A DNA stretch of 64,000 nucleotides from Pyropia haitanensis. Its lineage: Eukaryota > Rhodophyta > Bangiophyceae > Bangiales > Bangiaceae. The stretch covers positions 2,891,206 to 2,955,205 of the forward strand of contig SDUX01000001.1 in the NCBI GenBank assembly GCA_008729055.1, given 5' to 3'. A program made the translations under genes and the position numbers. Of this stretch, positions 1 through 11,722 are shown piece by piece. The notes under the pieces were generated by a model that had not been told where the DNA came from, ran no database searches, and worked only from the letters and a program-made list of their open reading frames with translations. How positions within the stretch are numbered: the stretch's first letter is position 1; every line of letters starts with the position of its first letter.

Positions 1-1748
1 GTTGGGGTGTCCAACAGCACGCCACCGCCGGCTCACCGTCGGTCCAGGCTACCTCAACATCCACTCACAAGCGCGGAAGGCTGTGATGGCCTCCGTTTGT
101 ATGTACCCGCCGAGCGGCGCCAGAGTCCGAATCGGTGTGAACCGACAGCCGCCTCGAGCGCGCCGCGCCCGCTCGTGCTGTGATGCACAGCGAGCGCGCG
201 GCGCGTCGTGCAGGGCCCTTGACGCGCAACGTTCGCGTCAGGGGGCCTCTGACGGGCCTCGAGTGGCAAGAGCCACAAGCAGCGCCGATTCTGGCCCCGC
301 CGGACCACAGACTCCCACCCCGCGCCAGGCCCAGACACGTAGCGGTAGGACGCGTGTCCCGATTGCTGACGTGCACTGACTGGGTCGATGACGATCCCGA
401 GTCCTGGTCCAGAACAGATTATCTTACACCCACCCAAAGAGACCTTGTAGCCCCCTCAAGGTCTGTGTACTTCCAGCCTTCAGAGTGTTTAATGTGATCT
501 GTGCATTCTCTTCTTTGCAGTATCCCGTTTGTGGTCAGAATCTTCAAACAGGTGGACTTGATCCCTGCTCCGCACGAACTGCATCGATTGGCGACGTCCT
601 GCCGATTGCACCACACACACGCACGCCTCCACGTCTCTCTTGCCGTCGCAAACTCCATCCCGCCAGTGTGTGGTTGGTCCGCCCTCCCGGACGAGGCAGA
701 CAAAGATCCTCTCGAGGGACGGGGGGTGTCTACCTCCACTCGCGCGCCGAGGCAGCATCCCCCGTCGATCGACCCAATCAGCGTAGGCGGGTTGCGGCCC
801 CTTGGCGGAGGGCCCCGTTTGCGGCTGTTGTTCGCCGTCTCCACAGATTGCACCCGCCAGTGTCCAATCCCCTGCGGCTACACGCCGGTGAACTCTGCCT
901 GGCCGCTCCCCGCCAATTCTCCGCGACTCCAGCAGCCGCTGCTCCATATCCTCTTTCGCCCGCCGCCCGCCCTCCATCCCCCCCGGGCGACCGCGGCTGC
1001 CGACCACCGGGCGGGCGTTGCAGGCATAATATCGCGCCGCGGGGGGTCAAGTATTACTGTTTCTCCCCCCGCCGCCGCCTGCTTTCGACGCAGCCGCACG
1101 TGGGTGCAGCCGCGCAGCCCCGGCTCTTCCACAGCGCCCTCCTTTTCTTTTGCGTCCCGCGGCGGCCTGCAATTGGCTGCGTGTGCGCGCGCGCGTCTGG
1201 CGGTGGCCGCGACGCATCGTGGCCGGTTGGTGCAGTGGCCAGGCCGCGGGATGGAAGACGCCGTCGGGGGCCATGGAACGGGCTGGCACGCGGGCACCCA
1301 CCCGCGGCGGCCGCCGGCGGCCGCCGGGAGGGCCTCGCTTGCAAACGCGGCCGCCGTTGGCCCGTGCGCCCTCCGACCGCCGGCGGCAGCGCCGCCGCCG
1401 CGTCGGAGACCGCCTGTGGCCGTCGGCAGCGGGGCCCGCACGCCCGCCGGCGATCATGGTCGCGGGCATACCCTTCCCCCCATTGGGTACATATCGTTGC
1501 CACCGATAGGGTTTGGACGTGCCTCCCAGACGCACCCTACCATGTGTGCCGAGCTCGCCACCGTGAGCAGCTGCGTCGTGCCGCCACCGCTGCGTTGGGC
1601 TCCTTCCCCTTTTGTCCATCCCCGCTCCCCGGTGACGCACCTCACCGCTCCCCCACCCTGGTGACTCTGCCGTTTCCCATTCTCTTTCCCTGTTGACGCT
1701 CTCCCTCCTCCGGTCACCCCCCCTCCCCCCCCCCTCCCCCTCCTCACC
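1..1748. other. No supported gene; GC-rich leader region
   Basis: Overlapping frames are open on both strands, but their products are Arg/Pro/Ala-rich and show no domain or splice structure. I see no gene I can support. The last ~70 bases before 1749 are a C/T-rich tract, which fits the promoter or 5' leader of the zinc-finger gene that follows. Confidence 0.5.
1700..1748 (+). promoter_or_regulatory. Pyrimidine-rich tract before start codon
   Basis: An almost pure C/T tract ends in CTCACC just before ATG1749. The same arrangement precedes the ZIP transporter and P5CR starts and, on the opposite strand, the H3, C2 and CSA-like starts. It resembles the plant pyrimidine (Y) patch core-promoter element or a C/T-rich leader. 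Function is inferred. Confidence 0.35.
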
Positions 1749-2374
1749 ATGATTCCCCAAGAACGGTCCGACTCGCTGCTGCTCAGCGGCTGCTCGACCG
1801 CCTCGACGGCGAGCGGCGGCGGCGGCGGCGGCGGGTACCCCCCCCGCCGCCCCTGGTCGGCCTCATCGACCTCCTCGTCCCGCCGCGGCGACCGCCCGCC
1901 CGCGTGTGCCAACTGCGCGGCGACGCTGGGCGCGCCCTCCTGGGGCGCCCTCGACGATGGCTCCTTTTGTTCCCCCGACTGCCACTGGTCGGTCGTACTG
2001 CTGACGAGCGACGCGCCGCCGCCGGCGGCGCCGTCGCCGTGTAGGGGCGCCGGCGGCTCGGCCGCTGGCAGCGGACCGTGGGCCGTTCCCGGCGCCGCGT
2101 CTCGCCAGCGCAGCGGCAGTGGCGGTGGTGGTGCTGGTGCCGACGCGGCGGTAGGGGTGGACGAGGCGGGCGAGGCGGAGCTGCGGCGGCTCCGCGCGTC
2201 GCGGTTGCGGCACCCGGCGTCGGGGGGGGGCGTTGCGGCGCGGGCGGGGGGGGGGTGGCGGGCGCGGACCACGCGCTGTTTTGGCACCACGTGCGGGACG
2301 AGCCGGCGCTGCGGCCGCGGGCGGCGGCGCGGGGTGGGGGGGGGGCGCCCTCGCGGATGCGCGTGTTTGTTTAA
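1749..2374 (+). CDS. Small FCS-like (FLZ/TRASH-type) zinc-finger protein, frame broken at a G run
   Basis: The first ~155 codons look like real protein: a Ser/Gly-rich start, then a compact zinc finger at about residues 53-78. Its spacing is C-x2-C-x17-C-x3-C (Cys53, Cys56, Cys74, Cys78), and the third Cys sits in the motif SFCSPDC. This matches the plant FLZ (DUF581) consensus, where a Phe-Cys-Ser precedes the last pair; TRASH-type fingers are similar. FLZ proteins are adaptors that bind SnRK1 kinase in land plants, but that role is only an inference here. At the G-rich stretch 2222-2253 the sensible reading moves by one base into a frame containing DHALFWHHVRDEPALRP and ending MRVFV at 2374. 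A homopolymer length error is likely. The start was chosen because a pyrimidine tract ending CTCACC directly precedes ATG1749. Confidence 0.5.
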
Positions 2375-2673
2375 CCGGCGCACCCGTGGGCGGGCGGGCC
2401 GGCTGCTGTCGGTGCGTGCGCCCTCTGCCGCGGCGGCCGCTGGTGTACGTCGTGCCGTGTGGTTTATTTTCTTGACTTTTGACGCTTGGCGGAGCCGTGT
2501 AGACCGTCTGTACATATGCAACCAAAGGCATCCACTCGGTGTTTCTTCTACTTTCTTGTGTCCCACTCGACCCGCCCTGACCGGTGCCTCGACGCCCGCG
2601 GCCATCCGCAGCGCAAGCTGCTACGCCTTGTTCTACTATGCTTGGCGGCCGTGACCCCCCGCTCCCCGCCGAC

Positions 2674-3490
2674 CTACCCGACCTGTTCGGCCCTTGCGTG
2701 CGACGGGTGCAGTGACCCCGGGCGTCGTTCTCGTTCTCCCTCCCTCACCGCACTACCCGCCCCCCCCTCCTGCGCCCTGTTGCCACCGCCACCCGCCCAC
2801 CAGCTGCTTGTGTCCCCCCCCCATTTGCCACCCCCTGTCCAACAAACTGGGCCACGCGGTGTTTCTGCCGCCAAGCCCACTGCAGCGCCGTGAAAACGAG
2901 GGTGGGCGGAGCAGAGTGGGCGGCGGCGAGGCTGGCCGCGTCTCTGCCGAGGGGGTTGTACTATTCCCCCCATTGACCATAAGCGGCGGTGCGCACAGCG
3001 GGCGACGGCGTGGCGGGCGCTTGGCGGGCCCGCGGTCGGGCCATCGAAACCCGCCCCACCCCTCCCGCGGGCCACGCCTCGCCACACCACCACACGCCAC
3101 GCCACACCACCACACGCCACGCGACACCACCCCACGCACCGGCACACCACCGCGCGCCACGCCAACGCCCCCCCCCCCCGCCCCCCCTGTCGTATCACCC
3201 CCCCCCCCCCCGCGCTCCCGGCTGCACACGCCGCAGCCAATCCGCCGCGCCACCGCCGCCCGCACGGCGGTGGCGAGCGCCGGCGACCCGGCAGCCGCCG
3301 CCGCCGCCGCCGCGCCGTGCCCCACAGGCGTGGGCGGCGGCGCCCCGCGCGGCGCGTCGCCCGTGCCGTGCCATCCTCGCGTCGGCGGCGGCGGCGGCGG
3401 CCGCCGCGGCGGTACCGCCCCGCGCCGCGGCGGCGTGCACAGTGGCGCCGGTGGCGGGGCGGCGGCGGCGGCGGCGGCACCGCCACTGCC

Positions 3491-3521
<31 letters not shown>

Positions 3522-3807
3522 CTGCCGCTGCCGCCGCCGCCGCTGCCGCCGCCGCTGCCGTCCGAGTCCCCCCACAGCTGCCGCGCAGTCGGGGGCGGCC
3601 GCGGCCGCGGCGGTGCCCCCCCCGGCGCCACCCCCCCCGCCACCAGGCGCGCCGCGTCCGCGGCTGCCGCCACCGGCGGTGGCGGCGAGCGGCGCGGGCG
3701 CACCCGCTGAGCGACGGCGGTCCCCGCCGGGGTGGCCACCAGCGCCGCGGCGGGCGGCGGCGGCAGCCGCACCCGCCCCGCGGGCGTCGGGGGCCCGCCC
3801 AGCACCT

Positions 3808-3840
<33 letters not shown>

Positions 3841-4038
3841 GCCCCTGCCCGTCGCTGCTGTCGGCGCCGCCGTCGCCGGCGGCGGCGGGGGCGGTGGCGG
3901 CGGCGGCGCGGCTGGCCGACAGGGGCGGCGGCCGCGGCAGGCGCTTGCGCGCAGAGTAGTTGGCCCAGGCGGCCGACGCGTAGAGGGTGCCGGCCGATGG
4001 CGGCGGCCACTGCGGGCGGGGGGGGGGGTGCCGGTGCC

Positions 4039-4069
<31 letters not shown>

Positions 4070-4259
4070 CTGCCGCCGCCGCCGGGGGAGCCCCCACGGC
4101 AACGCGCAGCTGGGGACGCGGCCGCGGCGGCGGCACGGACCGTCAACGGGAGCGGGGAGGCGGCGAGGCGCTCGCGGAGAGCACCGTCGGCGCGGGCGGC
4201 GGTCGCGTAGCAGACGCGGAGCGTCGGCGGCTGCCACGACAATGGACTCGGGGTCGTGA

Positions 4260-4355
<96 letters not shown>

Positions 4356-4662
4356 GCGTGCCCCCCCACACGCCGGCCGTCGGCGACGCGGCGGCCGACG
4401 CGGCCGCCGCGGCGCGCGCAACGGCCGCCGCGGCGGCGGCGGCGGCGGCGGCGGCACGGGCGGTCGACGGCGTCGGGGCGGGCGTGCGGTGCAGCCGGGC
4501 GGCCATGTCCGCCCACGCGGCGGCGGCGTCAAAGGGGCACCCCCGTGGCGGGGGGGGTGGGGAGCGCGGCCGCCGGCTGCCGGTAGCGGCGGTGGGGGGG
4601 GGGGGGGGGGGGGGCGGGGGGGGGGGGTGCGCCGGGGGGGGGGGGGGGGTGGCCATCGCCAC
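2674..4662 (-). CDS. Possible low-complexity Ala/Gly/Pro protein, unidentified
   Basis: On the minus strand a start at 4662 opens a frame rich in Ala, Gly and Pro. It has short stretches that look like real protein, such as WADMAARLHRTPAPTP and CYATAARADGALRERLA. Near the G/C run at 4019-4028 the better reading moves to the neighbouring frame, which carries LYASAAWANYSARKRLPRP and then VRLPPPPAAALVATPAGT. No domain is recognisable, and most of the rest is tri-nucleotide repeat translated as poly-Gly or poly-Ala. The end is not defined. It may be one gene with homopolymer frame errors, or not a gene at all. Confidence 0.2.
3076..3155. repeat. 20-bp minisatellite, four units
   Basis: Four consecutive 20-base units built on GCCACGCCACACCACCACAC run from 3076, 3096, 3116 and 3136. 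The third and fourth units have diverged, and a partial fifth unit follows. No function is evident. Confidence 0.75.
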
Positions 4663-5950
4663 CGAGTGCCGGCGGGCGGCAGCGAGAGGTGTGCACAGTG
4701 GGGCGGGGGGGGGGGGGGGGTGGGTGCGGAACGGCGTTGGATGGGGGAAGGAGGGAGGGGGGGAGGCCGGCGATGGCAGTCAGGGGTGAGGTGGGGGGAG
4801 GGGGGGAGGCGTAGAGGTGGGGGAGGAGGAGGGATGAAAGCAACCGGAAGGAGGTCAGAGGGGAGGAGAGCGAGGGAGGAGGAAGGAAGGGGGGGGGGGA
4901 CACCCGCCACCGCCAGTGACACTCTCACTCGTCACGAGCGGCGGGCCCAGCAGCTGCTGCCTGATTAAAGATGGGGCGGAGATGCGCACCCCCGCCGCTC
5001 CACCCCCTGCACCGAGTGGTCGAGCGGCGCCTAGCGGCGGCCTCGGCGCGTGCGGCCGGCGGTGCGCTGTGGCAGGGCACCCCCGCCAGAGGTGGTGGTG
5101 GCGGCGCGGATGGGCACGCTGTGGGCCATGGCAGTGGCGGCGGCGGGTCGGGGGGCGGGACGGTGGGGGGGGGGGGGGGGGTCCGCGCCGCCGGCCGTGG
5201 CGGCGGTCGTGGTCCCCGCCGCGACGGCGGCGGCGGCGGGCGGGGCGAGGCGGCGGCACGAGCCGGCGGCGACGACCCGGCCTTGCGGCGGAGCGGCAGC
5301 GGGCGGTGGGGGCAGCGGCAGGGGGCGGGTGACGGGGGTGGGGCGTGGGGGGGGGGGGAAAGAACAGGGGGGAGGGGGGGGGGGGGGGGGGGGGTGGTGG
5401 GTGCGGGAGGGCGGGGCGTCCCGCTCTGCTCTGCCCCCCCCCCCCCCGACGCGCCGCCCCCCACCCCCCCCCGCGCCCCCCCACCAGCGCCCGGCGGCAA
5501 TGGGCACGCGGACGAGACGCGACGGCCGCGGCCGGCGGGGCGGTGGGGGGGAGGTGCGCGGCCGCCCCGGGCGGCCGCCGCGGCCGCCGCCCGCCGCGGC
5601 GGGCGGTGCCGCGCCGCGTGGCGGCGGCGGCGGCGGCGGCAAGGGGCGCGGCCGCCACCGCGGTGGGCGGTCGCCGCCGCGCGGCGGTGGGGTGGGGGCG
5701 TCGGACGGAGAAGAAACGGCGGGGCGCGCGGGCCACAGCGAGCACGGAAAAAAATGGAAGAACAAAAAAAAAAAGAAACGGGCGCGGAGGGGGAGGAGAG
5801 CAGCGGGAGAGGGGGGGGGGGGGGGGGGGGTTGCGGGCGTGTGGCCGTGTGCCGCCCCGACCGCGAGGGTCGTGGTCACAGCACCCCGTTTCGAAACTAG
5901 CGGGGTAAAAGAATACATGATTTTCATAAATATACCACCATAGGATTGTG
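4663..5950. other. No supported gene; homopolymer-rich sequence
   Basis: G tracts of 10-20 bases (near 4590-4650, 5165-5180, 5370-5395, 5810-5830) and an A run (5765-5777) dominate. Both strands are open over long distances, but the products are Arg/Gly/Pro-rich with no recognisable domain. Confidence 0.5.
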
Positions 5951-7660
5951 TTACGACGCTTTTTCCTCTTCACACGATAGATTCCACTCCATCACCGGTA
6001 CCACACGCAGTCGCCGGTTGGTGGTCAGCACGTTGAGTCGCACTCAATAATTGGCACCCCTCATTTCGTGAGAATCGAGAATGCAGCGGTGCAAGTGGTC
6101 GCTTGCACGTCTCTCCCCACCTTGGGTCGTCCCAGTGCAAGCCGACCACCCCGAATCCTCCCCCATCCCGCCCTTGCCATCCTGCCCCCCCGCCTCCCAC
6201 CCCCTCTCGTGCGCCTCTCCACTGCCTTTCCCTCGCCTGCTCGCCACGGGCTCTGTCCCACCACTCCCACCCTTCTACTTCACCCCTCCCTCTGCTTTGT
6301 GCGCTGCACTGTCCGTCCCGCCTGGACGCGTGCGGCGGGATCGAAGGCAGCGGTGCATGACGTGGGCCGTTCACTTGGCGAGGCCACTCTTGGCGGTAAG
6401 CTGGGGTGGGACGGAGGGGGAGTGGGAGAGGGGAAGGAGGCAGGATGGGGCAAGGGCCAGGAGGGAAGGTGCAGGGACGGGCGAGGTGTACTATCCTCGC
6501 GCGGCTCACCACCGCCGGTGTCTCTGCCGCCACTGTCGCCATCGTCTCCGCCTCTATTTCCGTTGCCGCTGCTTGCACCGCCGCCGCGAGCCCACTCCGC
6601 GTCTCTGTGGAGAGCGGCTCCCCGTGTGGGGGCGCCTGCGGACATGCGACGCGGCCATGATACTGACGCCTACTTCGAGCCTTGCGTGTCTTATGGGTCC
6701 TGCGGGCCCACTTTCCCTGTCTCTTCTCCTCTTCACACCCCTCCCTGTCCCGCCCCCTCCCCATCCCACCCTTCTCACCCCCTCCCTTTCCCCTCCTCCC
6801 CCTCTCTTGACCCCGCCGCACCTCACTCTTCACACTACCCTCTCACCCACCTCGGCGCGTACCCCGCTCTCACTTCCGCCCTTCCCCATTCCCTTGTCTC
6901 GGGCGTCGTCTACGTGCCACCGCTGCCGCCTCCCTCTGGCCGACCTCTGGGTTGTGGGTCATTGTCGACCCGCAAAAGGGGATTGATTGTCCCGCGCAAG
7001 TGCACCCGCAAGGCGGCGGTGGTGGTCTTCACCTGCAGCGGCGGCCGCAGAGACATCGGTGGCGGCTGCGGCAGTGGCGGCGGCAGCGGCTGTGGCGGCG
7101 TGCCCGACTGGTCTGCAGCCCACGCCGCGAGAGGTGCGTGGGCCCAGGTCTCCTCGCGGACGCTAGCGGAAGGGGTAGGACAGCGAGGGGGGAATGCCGC
7201 GGGAGGGGCGGGCGGCCATCGGGGGGGGAGAGGGTGGGCGCTCGGTGTAACGGTCGCCGCACCGCCGGCGATGCGGGGTGTGCGTACTTGCTCATGCTGC
7301 GAGCATCCTCTGTGCTGAGATGCTGTGATGACACTGACTGACCTTGTCCGTCCCTCTCGCGTCGCTTGGATGTATGCTCGCTCCATCTTGGTCTCGCTGC
7401 TGTTGTCACCTTGCCGTGTTCGTCTGCATCCACTTTCTTTTGTTGCACCAGATGTGCTTGGCGGTCGGGGAGGTCAGGGCGATGCTGCAGATAGCAATAA
7501 AGCACATCTTGCACGAAAAAACCATGAAAGACGTTTGAGACACAGGATCCGAAGTGTACTTGCGTGCATGTACCCGCATTGTCCATGCCAAACAGTATTC
7601 TTCATGCATAGTCACGACTACTCACTCACGACACATGCTCAGCTTTAAATTCTAGATCAC
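5951..7660. other. Possible unresolved transcription unit, no gene assigned
   Basis: GC content is lower and C/T tracts resemble introns on the plus strand. A plausible plus-strand exon lies around 6510-6660 (containing VSAATVAIVSASISVAA), and a Cys/Gly-rich frame runs at 6936-7318. An AATAAA is present at 7496-7501. I could not join these into a gene, and no domain is recognisable. Confidence 0.3.
7496..7501 (+). promoter_or_regulatory. Candidate poly(A) signal AATAAA
   Basis: This is a perfect AATAAA in an AT-richer stretch, downstream of the open plus-strand frame ending at 7318. It would support a plus-strand transcript ending near 7520, but the gene itself is not established. Confidence 0.25.
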
Positions 7661-8081
7661 AAACGTCTACACAGAAGAAGTGTGCTTTCGACTCAAGGAA
7701 TAGACTTTCGGGAATATGTATTTGGCTACCCCGTCGGGTAAACTTCTGGGGCGCTGTGGTGGTCGTCGTTTCAAAAGCGTGGCATCGTTGGCCGCGGTGG
7801 GAGAAGGGCTGGAGAGACACGTGGCCGCAGGGCATTTTGGTAGCGGACGGGGTTGGTGGCTGGTGGCTGCAGCGGGACGGACAAACTTTCCAGTGGGGCG
7901 ACCACCCCAACACGCACGCACGCGGCGCGGCGGTCGCGACGAACACACCGTGTGCGGGGGCAACGAGAGAAGACGCACGCGTTCCATTCCCCAAGAGCAG
8001 CAGCCGACGCCTCGCTTCCACCACGCCCCCCCCCCCCCCCCCCCCCCCGGGGCTCCCCCCGCCTGCCCGCGCGCCGCCTCG

Positions 8082-9267
8082 CTACAATCGTGGCAGCAAG
8101 ATGGGCAGGCGGGCGGGCGGCGGCGGCGACCGCGGCGGCCGCGGCCGCCCGCCGCCGCGCGCCGCGGCGGCCGCGGCCGCCGCCGCGCGCGCGGCGAGGC
8201 GCTCCCGCCGCCGCGCCGCGTTGCTCCGCGCCGCCGACGCCCGGTTGCGGACGATCCGCCGGCGCTCCGCGTCGGACGCGACCGCGTCCAAGTCCCGCCG
8301 CCGCCGCCGCGGCCGCCGCCGCGCGGCCGCCGGCGTGTGGGCGGCACCCGCGGCGGCCGCCGCGGCGGTGGCGGCGGCCTCGACGACCGCGGCGCCGCCC
8401 GCGCTGGGCAGGCGGGGGGGGGGGGCCGCCGGCAGCAGCGCCGCGACCGCCCGTGACCGCACCCGTGCGGTGGTGGCGGCCGACGCCTCGGTGCAGAGGA
8501 CGACCAGCGGGAGGAGGTCGGGTAAGCCGCCGCGCCCGGCCGGCGGCACCCCCCCCGCGCCAACCACCGCGTGGCCCGGCACGCACGGCGCGTAGGCGAG
8601 GCCAAACGCGCCTTGGATGGCGCGCGCAAACCCGGCGGTGGCGGTCACCCCGTCGGCGGGGGGGAACGCGAGCGTCGGCCGCGGCACCGACGGCTGCATC
8701 ACCGAGTCGACGCGGCTGAGGAGGGTCAACGCGCCGCCGCCGGCGCCGACGCCCAGGGTAGTCATGATGTTGACGGCCGTGCCGTGGACGCCGGGCGTGC
8801 AGTACTCGAGCATCAGCAGCCGCGAGGCGGGCACGCCCGGCGCGGCGTCGGCGGTGAAGAGCGACAGCGTCTCCCCCGTCCGGCGGTGAAAGACGCCCCG
8901 CGCGACGGGCTGCAGCGAGATGAGCCCGCCGGTGGCGGCGCCGAGGAGGTCCCGCTGGATGTCGCATACGTAGTGCAGCGTCACGACCTCATCGTCGTCG
9001 TCGTCGGCGCCGCCGTCCGCCTCGACCAGCGCGTTCATCATGGACGAGGCCTCCACAGCGGCATCAGGCGCGGCGGCGCTGTCGCCCACGGCTACGGCTG
9101 TCCATGACCGCCGCAGCGGCGGCGCCTCGACGGGAATGAACAAGATGGTGTTATCGGCAAGGATCGGACCAAGGCCGGTGCCGTCCGCCTCGTCAGGCGG
9201 CAAGTACGAGTCTGGGTCTTCGGGGGGAGCCCCCGCACCCACCGTCGGGTCGGCGGCAGCAACGCCG

Positions 9268-9301
<34 letters not shown>

Positions 9302-9754
9302 GGAACCGCACCACCCGGTCGAGCGCGACGGCGCCGGCGAGCGCGGTGGGGCTGAGCGGCGGGCACGCCGGGGGAGCGGCGGCCGGGTCCCACGCGTCGG
9401 CCAGCCACGTCCGCGCGCGGCTGCAGCGGCCGAGGAGGGCGTACTCGGGCATGGCCGCCGCCATGGCGGGCGTGAGCGGCGTCGGCACCGCGGGCACCCG
9501 TGGCCCCCCACCGCTGCGTCGGGCGTCGTTGACGGCGGTGGCGGCCGCGGCGGCGGCGTGCCCCGCGCCCCCGACCACCGACGGCGGCGTGGCGGTCGGG
9601 GGCGAGCCGGGACAGCCGGCGACCGACGCCGGCGAGCGCCGCCCGCCGCCGCTGCCGCCGCCACCACCGCCGCCACCACCGGGGGCTGCCAGCCACGACG
9701 CGACCACCGCGCGCATCGACGCCACCTGCGCCGCCAGGCCGCGCACGCGTGGCA

Positions 9755-9788
<34 letters not shown>

Positions 9789-9896
9789 GGGGGACGGGCC
9801 GAGCGCGGGGTCGGGGCGGCGCGGGACGCGGGCCACCGCGGCGGCCGCGGGCGGCATCGCGGCCGGGGGCGTCCCGTCGAGGCTGCCGGGCGGCAT
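8082..9896 (-). CDS. bZIP-like basic-motif family protein, copy 1
   Basis: About 604 residues from ATG9896; the frame stays open to 10442, so a longer amino terminus is possible. It shares its layout with copies 2 and 3. A short helix-like motif VRGLAAQVASMR lies near residue 46 after a Pro run. A block EYALLGRCSRARTWLADAWDP lies near 140-175, then DSYLPPDEADG near 225. A conserved central region starts DDEVVTLHYVCDIQRDLL near 299 and includes HRRTGETLSLF and FGLAYAPCVPG. The carboxy end has the basic motif RNRASAARSNAARR near 550-565. The motif looks like a bZIP basic region and suggests nuclear DNA binding. However, the usually invariant Arg after the Ser is Asn, and Ala-rich sequence with no leucine heptads follows. 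Function is unknown; a transcription factor is the best guess. Confidence 0.6.
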
Positions 9897-10452
9897 CGCC
9901 GCTCGCGGCGCCGCGTTGAGGATGGCGGGAGGCACGGCGCGGGGCGGGGGGGGGGCGTCGCCGCGGGGCGGTCCGGCGCGGACGGCCACAGGCGGGGGGG
10001 GGGGGGGGGGGGGGGATTGGCGAGGGGGCGGGATGGCCGGCAACCGCGCGGGCGGCGGGCCGCGGCCGCGGGCGGGCGGCCACACAGAGCGGCGGCAAGC
10101 CTCTGGCGGGGTGCTTGGCTGTGCGCGGCGCGCGCGCGCGGGCGGGGCCGCCCGCGCGCGGGCGCGTCGTTTGGGGAGCACGCGGCAGCGGCGGTGGGCC
10201 GCGGCCGGCGCGCCGCTCCATCTTTGGGGGGGACGGCGACCGAGCGCGGCGCCGCCACGCTGGCGGTCGCGGCGCCGGGCGTGCCATGGCGGTGTCCACC
10301 AGTGGGGCTGGCGCGCATGGCCGAGACGACGACGACCCGCGGCAGACGCGGGGGTGGTGTTTGGAAATGGGCTCAGCTCCGCAACGTGGCCAAAGGGCGT
10401 CCCGTCAAGAAACGGAAAAAAGTCCGAAACGTGGTCGCCCACCCCCCTGCCC

Positions 10453-11234
10453 GCGCAGTGGTGTCAAACCCGCGAACGTCCGCGGATCAAATTTTCGCCC
10501 TCTGGGCGTGCAATCGGCCGTGCAACGGCGTGAAAACCTCACTCCAAGGGGTCTCAGACCACGGTTTTTTGGCACGCCGACGCACGGCGCCGTACACTTT
10601 TGAGGCATGAGTTCCGGAGCACTTTTTTTTCCCAGCCGCCGTACGGGAGCACTGGAGCATGAGCACGTCCTGCAGTATGTCATCGGAATCCATGCTCGTC
10701 GTCCTCAGTCGCTCTGACGTCAACACGATGCACGTTTTTGTGCTTTACGTGCCATGCGATGGCACGGGCCATGCGCAGTGGAGCGCACGCCTTTGCAAGG
10801 AGCAGTGCACTCCGATGCACGCCGGGCCCAGATCTATTCCCAAAACAACCCAATTGGAAGTAGTTGGGCTGTCCCAAAGCACGCCCTCACTCTCAGAAAT
10901 CCATCCTCATTCCGCCGGACGGTGACGGTTTCGAGGATGGCGCCAATGACCTTGCCTTATGGTCCAGCACAGTACACAGGCCACCCACACTTGTTGAATT
11001 GGGCCGTAGTAAATAATCTGGCAACACGAACCGTCCGTGCACTGCTGCGTGCCAAGGCGTGCGCTCCAGCGTGCACTGCGTGCAATAATCTGTGCACAGA
11101 GTGCAAAATTTCGTGCCATCGACGCACGCGGCGTGCACTCGGGGTCGGTCCCCCCCCCCTCTCACAGGCCCCGTCAGGGGCTGTGCACGCCGCGGCACGA
11201 TGGCCCGACGTTCGCGGGTTTGACACCACTGCGC
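10453..11234. mobile_element. Foldback / MITE-like element with inverted repeats
   Basis: Bases 10453-10480 and 11207-11234 are perfect 28-base inverted repeats of each other (outer end GCGCAGTGGTGTCAAACC). Inside lies a second inverted pair, 10781-10812 against 11037-11068, matching at roughly 28 of 32 positions and continuing inward with lower similarity. The ~780-base interval has lower GC than its surroundings and no coding potential. This is the structure of a non-autonomous foldback or MITE-like DNA element. TGCCC occurs just outside the left end and two bases beyond the right end, so a target duplication is possible but not clear. It sits between bZIP-like copy 1 and archease. Confidence 0.55.
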
Positions 11235-11722
11235 CGTGCCCCGCCTCGTGCGCCGCGCCACGTCGGCCGCGGGCACCGCCACCGCTCCGCACCGCGCTGT
11301 ATCCCCCCACCGCCGTCACCCACCATTCCCCACCGGCCGTCATTCCCTCTCCCCTTCCCCGTCACCGCTGCCCCCCCCGTCACCCCTTTCCTCCCCTGTA
11401 CCCCTCCTTTGTTGGCCATGGCCCCCACCGACCCACCGCCCCGCGAGTGGGTCGCGCTCCCGCAGCGGCCGCCCCGCCGCCGCCGCGTTGCCGCCGCCGC
11501 CGCGGCCGCCGCCGCGGCCCCCCCCCCGACAACCGCCACGGCGACGGCGGCAGCTGCGCCTGTGGCACCAGCAGCAGCAGGGGCGGCGGCGACGATGGCG
11601 GCAACGTCGACGGCGTTGACGGCGGCGGATGCGGCGGCTGTGGCGGCGGGGGCGCCCCCCCCCCCGCCCCCCCCCCCCCCCCAGCGCCGCCCTCGGACCG
11701 CCCCGCCCCCACCCCCAACGTC

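Noticed and set aside
485..1696. 403-codon plus-strand frame before the zinc-finger gene
   Set aside because: No domain, biased composition, and equally long frames in two other frames.
2989..4968. 659-codon plus-strand frame and overlapping plus frames
   Set aside because: Poly-Ala/Arg/Gly translation of CG trinucleotide repeats; the opposite strand reads slightly better.
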